Positions 59,252 through 64,000 of a stretch of DNA of 64,000 nucleotides are shown here, piece by piece. The notes beneath the pieces are model-generated. The model was not told the DNA's origin and made no database searches. It saw nothing but the letters and a program-made list of their open reading frames with translations. How positions within the stretch are numbered: position 1 is the first letter of the stretch; the number at the start of each line of letters is the position of its first letter. Position numbers and translations under genes: made by a program. The DNA comes from Benincasa hispida (taxonomy: Eukaryota; Streptophyta; Magnoliopsida; Cucurbitales; Cucurbitaceae): positions 483,183 through 547,182 of the forward strand of contig NW_024064458.1 in the NCBI RefSeq assembly GCF_009727055.1, given 5' to 3'.

Positions 59252-60768
59252 TAGGAGAATGCATTGATGAGCATTCTAAGGAAACATGTGCGAGCAATTG
59301 GCTGGATGTTCGCCGACATTAGAGGAATTAGCCCAGCATACTGTATGCACTGCATTTGTCTCGAAGAATACCATAAGACAATGATCGAACATCAGTGCAG
59401 GCTCAACCCTGCGATGAAAGAAGTCGTTAAAAAGGAGATCATTAAATGGTTAGATACGAGCATTATTTATCCTATAGTAGATAGCACGTGGGTTAGCCCC
59501 ATGCAGTGTCTGCTGAAAAAGGGTGGCATGACGATAGTCTCGAATGAAAATATTGACCTAATACCGCAAAGGATTGTCACTGGGTGGCGCATTTTCATGG
59601 ACTACCATAAGGTGAATATGGCCACAAAGAAAGATCATTTCCCCTACCGTTCATTGATCAAATGCTAGATCGACTAGCTGGAAATGACTTCTACTACTTT
59701 CTGGATGGCTATGCCAGGTACAACAAGATTATGATTGCTCCAGAAGACTAGGACAAGACCATATTCAACTGCCCATATGGGACCTTTGCTTTTCGCCGTA
59801 TGTCGTTTGGCCTCTGCAATGCGCCAAGTACGTTCCAAAGGTGCATGATGGCCATCTTTTCAGACTATCTTAAGGACTTTGTTGAAATCTTCATGGACGA
59901 CTTCTCTGTCTATGGGCACACCTATGAAGTCTGTCTAGCCAACTTGGAGAAGATACTGAAAAGATACAAGGAGACGAATCTCGTTCTTAATTGGGAAAAA
60001 TGCAATTTTATGGTAAAGAAGGGCATCATGTTGGGACATAAGGTTTCCCGGGATGGGTTAGAGGTGGATAAAGCAAAAATCGAAGCAATTGAAAAACTTC
60101 CACCTCTAACAAGTGTGAAGGCTGTACGAAGTTTCTTGGGGCATGCTGGATTCTATAGATGCATTATCAAAGACTTTTCGAAAATAGCACGATCACTAAG
60201 TGTGTTGTTGGAGGCTGATAGAAAATTTTATTTTGACGAAAATTACCTCAACGCATTCAGAACTTTGAATAACGCACTTACTACCACACCCGTGTTAATT
60301 GCACCTGACTGGACACTTCCTTTTGAATTAATGTGCGATGCAAGCGGGTATGCGATGGGAGCAGCTTTGGCACAAAAGAGAAAAACAATCTTACATCCCA
60401 TCGTATATGTGAGTAAGACATTAAATCCTGCTCAGACCAATTACACCACCACAAAGAAAGAGCTTCTTGCGGTAATATTTGTGTTGGAAAAATTTAGAGC
60501 ATATCTGCTGGGAACAAAGGTCCCCATCCATATTGATCATATGGCGATAAAGTACTTAATGACAAAGAAGGACGCAAAGCCGAGATTGATCAGATGGGTT
60601 CTCCTCCTTCAAGAATTTGACGTAGAAATAATTGATCGAAAGGGGACAGAGAACCAAGTTGCGGATCACTTGTCCAGATTGGAAAGCCCTGAGGTTGACC
60701 GCAATGAGTTAGAGGTGAGTGCGGTGTTCCCGGATGAGCAGCTGTTCCATATTGAAGAATTTCCTTAG
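59252..60768 (+). pseudogene. Athila-type reverse transcriptase and RNase H
   Basis: The first part (59264-59668) has ILRKHVRAIGWMFADIRGI, then CRLNPAMKEVVKKEIIKWLD, STWVSPMQCLLKKGG and TGWRIFMDYHKVN. A frame change near 59655 is followed by QMLDRLAGNDFYYFLDGYA (Asp), and a TAG near 59750. The open part 59800-60768 has [20 protein letters not shown], the catalytic [12 protein letters not shown] (FMDD at about 59893-59904), [28 protein letters not shown] (RNase H Asp), [19 protein letters not shown] (Glu) and ADHLSRLE. It makes DNA from the element's RNA; here a dead copy. Confidence 0.9.
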
Positions 60769-61090
60769 TATGCTGACATAGTCAACTATCTGGTTTGTGA
60801 GCAATTTTCTGAAGATTATACCTACCACCAACAGAGGAAGCTCAAACATGAATGCAGACATTATTATTGGGATTAGTCAAATCTGTATAAAAGAGGGGCA
60901 GACCAGATATTGCGATTATGCGTACCAAGTGCTTCTCAACAACGTATATTATCACAATGTCATGACTCACCATATGGTGGGCACTTTGGAGGACAACGCA
61001 TCGCAGCTAAGGTTTTACAGAGTGGATTCTTTTGGCCAACATTATTTAAGGATGCAGCTGACTATGTGATGAAGTGTGATTGGTGCCACC
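60769..61090 (+). pseudogene. Athila-type integrase N-terminus, cut by an LTR
   Basis: Text like SASQQRILSQCHDSPYGGHFGGQRIAAKVLQSGFFWPTLF (in pieces: CHDSPYGGHFGGQRIAAK, SGFFWPTLFKDAADYV) and KCDWCH is the HHCC zinc-binding domain. It stops at 61090, where a reverse LTR starts (TGAGGTG). The catalytic core is absent from the window. Confidence 0.82.
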
Positions 61091-62094
61091 TGAGGTGTTA
61101 TTTTATGTGGTGGAAATATGGATGCTATGCGTTGATGGAATTGTGTTGTACACTCAAGTTTCCCCAGTGGAATCCAAGTGTAAATTCCTCTAAGTTTTCT
61201 TGTAAGTCCAGGGTTTAACACAGGGATTTGTGAAAATAGGTTGCATTGGTAATTTCTATGGAAACTTTATGGTAACCAAGTAAATAAATAAGGTGTTGGG
61301 TGTGTTGTTGCGTTGATAAAAAAGAATAAATAAAGGCGGCGGATTTGAGAAAGAAAATTGTGTTGATAGATGCAATGAGTATGTGATAAACGGGTTGAGA
61401 AGATCTTTAGCTAGCGTTACTCGGGAATGCTTCAGACTATGCGATCATGTTACAACCATGCACAGCAAGTCATTTTCCAATGTAAATGCAATACTCCTAA
61501 GTCTAGGATGCACGTGTTGAATGCAAAATGTCCATAGAGCTTATCCCTAAGTCTCTACTCTTGTCCTATGCATTGATGCAAAATGCATGAAAGTAAGGTG
61601 ATCGCATACAATTATATCTTATCGCTAAGATGCATGCGATGCATTGATAACAAATAGTGCTCATTCCTAAGCGCCTATCTCTCGTTCATGCGTTCTAATC
61701 TGGTTCTTCCAAACCTAGATTCTGACCTGACCTTCCCAAGTCTAGATCCTATCCTTAGACTACCCACCCGAGTATCTCCAACAGACGAATGAAGCATTCA
61801 TAAACAAGACATTCGCAAAGAATTAAGATTCCTTCATTATGCTAGCTAATTTCTTCTCAACCCATTCAATTAATTTAGCTACTCATGTATGAATAACAAA
61901 GAGTGAATATATATAGAGAGAAATTCCATTCTTATAAATGAGTTGAGTACAAAATGACAATGGAAAGTAAAGGTAGAGAGCCTAGTAGCAATTTCTTGCT
62001 GACCAAGGCTTTTTACACTGCATCTCTATTCTAATCTAAAGATGTTCCCACTTCTGCAAGTGTTCGTTGCTATCGTGATTCGCCCTAGGAGTGT

Positions 62095-63612
62095 ATTGTA
62101 TAAAATAAATTGGAAGAATAAGTTCTAAGTATAAGTGATGCATTTTTATTTTGATGCATTTAAGTAATTGTAACGCGTTGGGGCATTAGATATATGCAAC
62201 AGAACGCACACCACTCCTTCTAATGACTTTCAAGTTTTCCTAAACCAGACCCAAGTATAAATCTAATTTAGGTGCCTGGTAAGTCCAGGGTCGAACTCAG
62301 GGATTCAGTTAAACGAGCGTAGACCTTGCATTTTTATCTATTGTAGGGGTTTTCCTAAATGAATGAGAGAAGTGTGTTATTTACACTAAAGTGATGTGCC
62401 TGTGCAAGAGATGCAAACAAGGTTAGTATTTAGTGATGGATCATGTGAGAATGGAGTTTAATGTAAGTGATTGAGTGTACACAAAACCAGGGTGTGATAT
62501 AGATGAGATGGGATGATTTGCTTATCTTTTTTTTATGCGTTAGACTTCATTCAACATTTCTCAATGCGAATAACATACAAAACCTATCTCTAGGATGCAT
62601 GCGTCTAACACAGAATGGAACAAACACCAGTAAGTCTATCTCTAGATGTACTCGGCATTCTACTTGATGCTAGCTTATTTACTCCTTCGAATAATCTAAG
62701 CTAAGGATGCTTTTACCAAGTATTCAAGTTGGCTTAAGCGTTCAAATGAAGTTTTGCATAAAGTATTAATGCATTCAACATAAACAAGAGACAAATAAGG
62801 GCAAAGTGTGATGGATCAAATATATGAATTTTATAAAGAAACAGAGAGTCTTTACAAAAGAAATATTTAATCAAATGAAATGAAAGCGATAAATGAGATG
62901 AAGGAAACTGAGTCAAGCCAAAGAGTACAATCTCTTGTATTTCTTTGGCTCAATCTCATTGTGTACAATCACTTGTATAGGAATTGGACGAAGTGTCTTT
63001 CTCAAGATTGGCTTCTTTCGCACCCTGACCAGCGGTGGTGGTGGTTCTCAACCCTTCTGATCGTCTTGGCACCACAGCACAGCTTCTAAAGAACTAAAAT
63101 TATGACTATGCTATACAGAGCGTAAGGATCTTGATAATTTATGAACTAAGTAATTCTGGAGGGACTTCATCTATTTATAGGTGTTGGTCACATCCACTTG
63201 GTGAATGGTCAGCATTAAAGTCCATGCCCTAGTTAGCCGCTTGACTCTCAGAAGCTTTTCAGACGCCGCTTACTACTGATGCCTACTGATGCCCATACTT
63301 GCAAGTGGTGATGTGACACAATCAGCCTGGATCAATGAATCTTCTCTGCATTGAACTCCCTTCGACGCATGACCCATGCGTTAGAGCTTTCCTTGTGGCA
63401 CTTGTCTAATGCATTAGCGTTAATCCTTGTGTTGAAATCATGCAATACAATGCGTTAGTGCCGCGATATTTAGTAATAAAACTTCTTTTGCATAAGTTTG
63501 GTAATGTTTGAATCAATCCATGCATTTCTACTAAAAATGAGAATTTATCATTAAAAACCTTAGTTGTTCCAACTTAAGAGCAAAAATAACTTGTATTTCT
63601 ACAAGTTATCAG
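62095..63612 (-). repeat. Reverse hairpin-start LTR nested in the outer LTR
   Basis: On the minus strand it starts TGATAACTTGTAGAAATACA at 63612 (8-bp stem, GAAA loop). It contains a second GGTAAGTCCAGGGTCGAACT (62279) and a TATA box (63171-63180). The left end lies somewhere between 62095 and 62140; no TSD was resolved. Confidence 0.6.
63171..63180 (-). promoter_or_regulatory. TATA box of inner reverse LTR
   Basis: CTATAAATAG on the minus strand; a weaker TATAAATA of the outer LTR is at 63801-63808. Confidence 0.6.
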
Positions 63613-64000
63613 TAGGTGTCGGCCCTCTCTCTGTCTTGGAGCTTTCGGCGATTTCTCAAGCTTACCGGAACGATCTACCGACACAGCTTTCTTCCTCGCA
63701 TCCACCTTAAAATGGAAATGAAAACTATGGACAGAGGTGTGACCTTGTAAAGTGGTGAATTAATCGACTGCTTAACCCTTTTTCTGAAGAATGCACTTGG
63801 TATTTATAGAAGCATCCATGGTGAAAGGCGGCTTCTCTCTCCTAGTTGTACAGATGGGACAGCTTTAATTCCTGATTGATGCACTGAATTATTGTCACCG
63901 ATAAAGTTGGATGTACTTCGTGACCATTATTGGCTGTCAACTTAATTTGGATCCGACTGTCATCAGCTTTCTGTCCCATCGCTCTTAATTATCCTTTCAC

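Larger units (their letters stand above)
61091..64000 (-). repeat. Reverse Athila-like LTR, outer copy, runs off the window
   Basis: On the minus strand it ends CCACATAAAATAACACCTCA at 61091, in the middle of integrase. The section 61100-61510 is the reverse complement of 56226-56636. The part 61600-62090 follows 29900-30560 in order. The pattern resumes after the inner LTR at 63613. CCACC (61086-61090) should recur beyond the window if it is a solo insertion. Confidence 0.7.

Overview
This is a block of repetitive nuclear DNA from a flowering plant. I found no intact host gene. Everything recognisable is transposon-derived: Ty3-gypsy long terminal repeats (LTRs) of about 2.5 kb, Athila/Tat-like elements, Ty1-copia elements, a Mutator-like element (MULE) carrying a Ulp1-type protease, CACTA ends, foldback MITEs and a short element with terminal inverted repeats. 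The Ulp1-carrying MULE and the foldback MITEs suggest a cucurbit; that is an inference.

Layout. 1-4471: a reverse LTR interrupts a Ty3-gypsy integrase C-terminus that is followed by its 3' LTR. 4472-11.0 kb: a decayed MULE with a Ulp1 protease remnant (+) facing a MuDR transposase (-). The transposase is split by a 3-kb LTR (6865-9897), which itself holds an inverted integrase fragment. 12.0-17.8 kb: a reverse LTR broken by a 763-bp TIR element with an 8-bp target-site duplication (TSD) and by a solo LTR with TSD CAATC. 17.9-21.8 kb: a copia 3' end. 20.3-23.5 kb: Athila-like LTR and gag on the minus strand. 23.5-24.3 kb: a CACTA end. 25.4-28.4 kb: the 5' LTR and primer binding site of a minus-strand gypsy element. 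28.4-37.1 kb: a copia element split by two LTR-like insertions with TSDs GCTTG and TGTAG. 37.1-38.5 kb: two MITEs and a CACTA end. 39.9-46.9 kb: an LTR fragment, then a copia element with its LTR, long leader and truncated gag-pol. 49.2-56.2 kb: a gag-only LTR retrotransposon with very similar LTRs. 56.2-61.1 kb: an Athila-like gag-protease-RT-RNase H element, followed by reverse LTRs to the window end.

Coding remnants mostly carry stops that look like TGG>TGA, CGA>TGA or CAA>TAA, the pattern expected from decay of methylated DNA. The most interesting signals are non-coding: a perfect hairpin at the 5' terminus of one LTR family whose stem sequence changes while pairing is kept; a palindrome just before the polypurine tract in two gypsy elements; one block shared by otherwise different gypsy LTRs; and repeat motifs shared between unrelated transposon classes.
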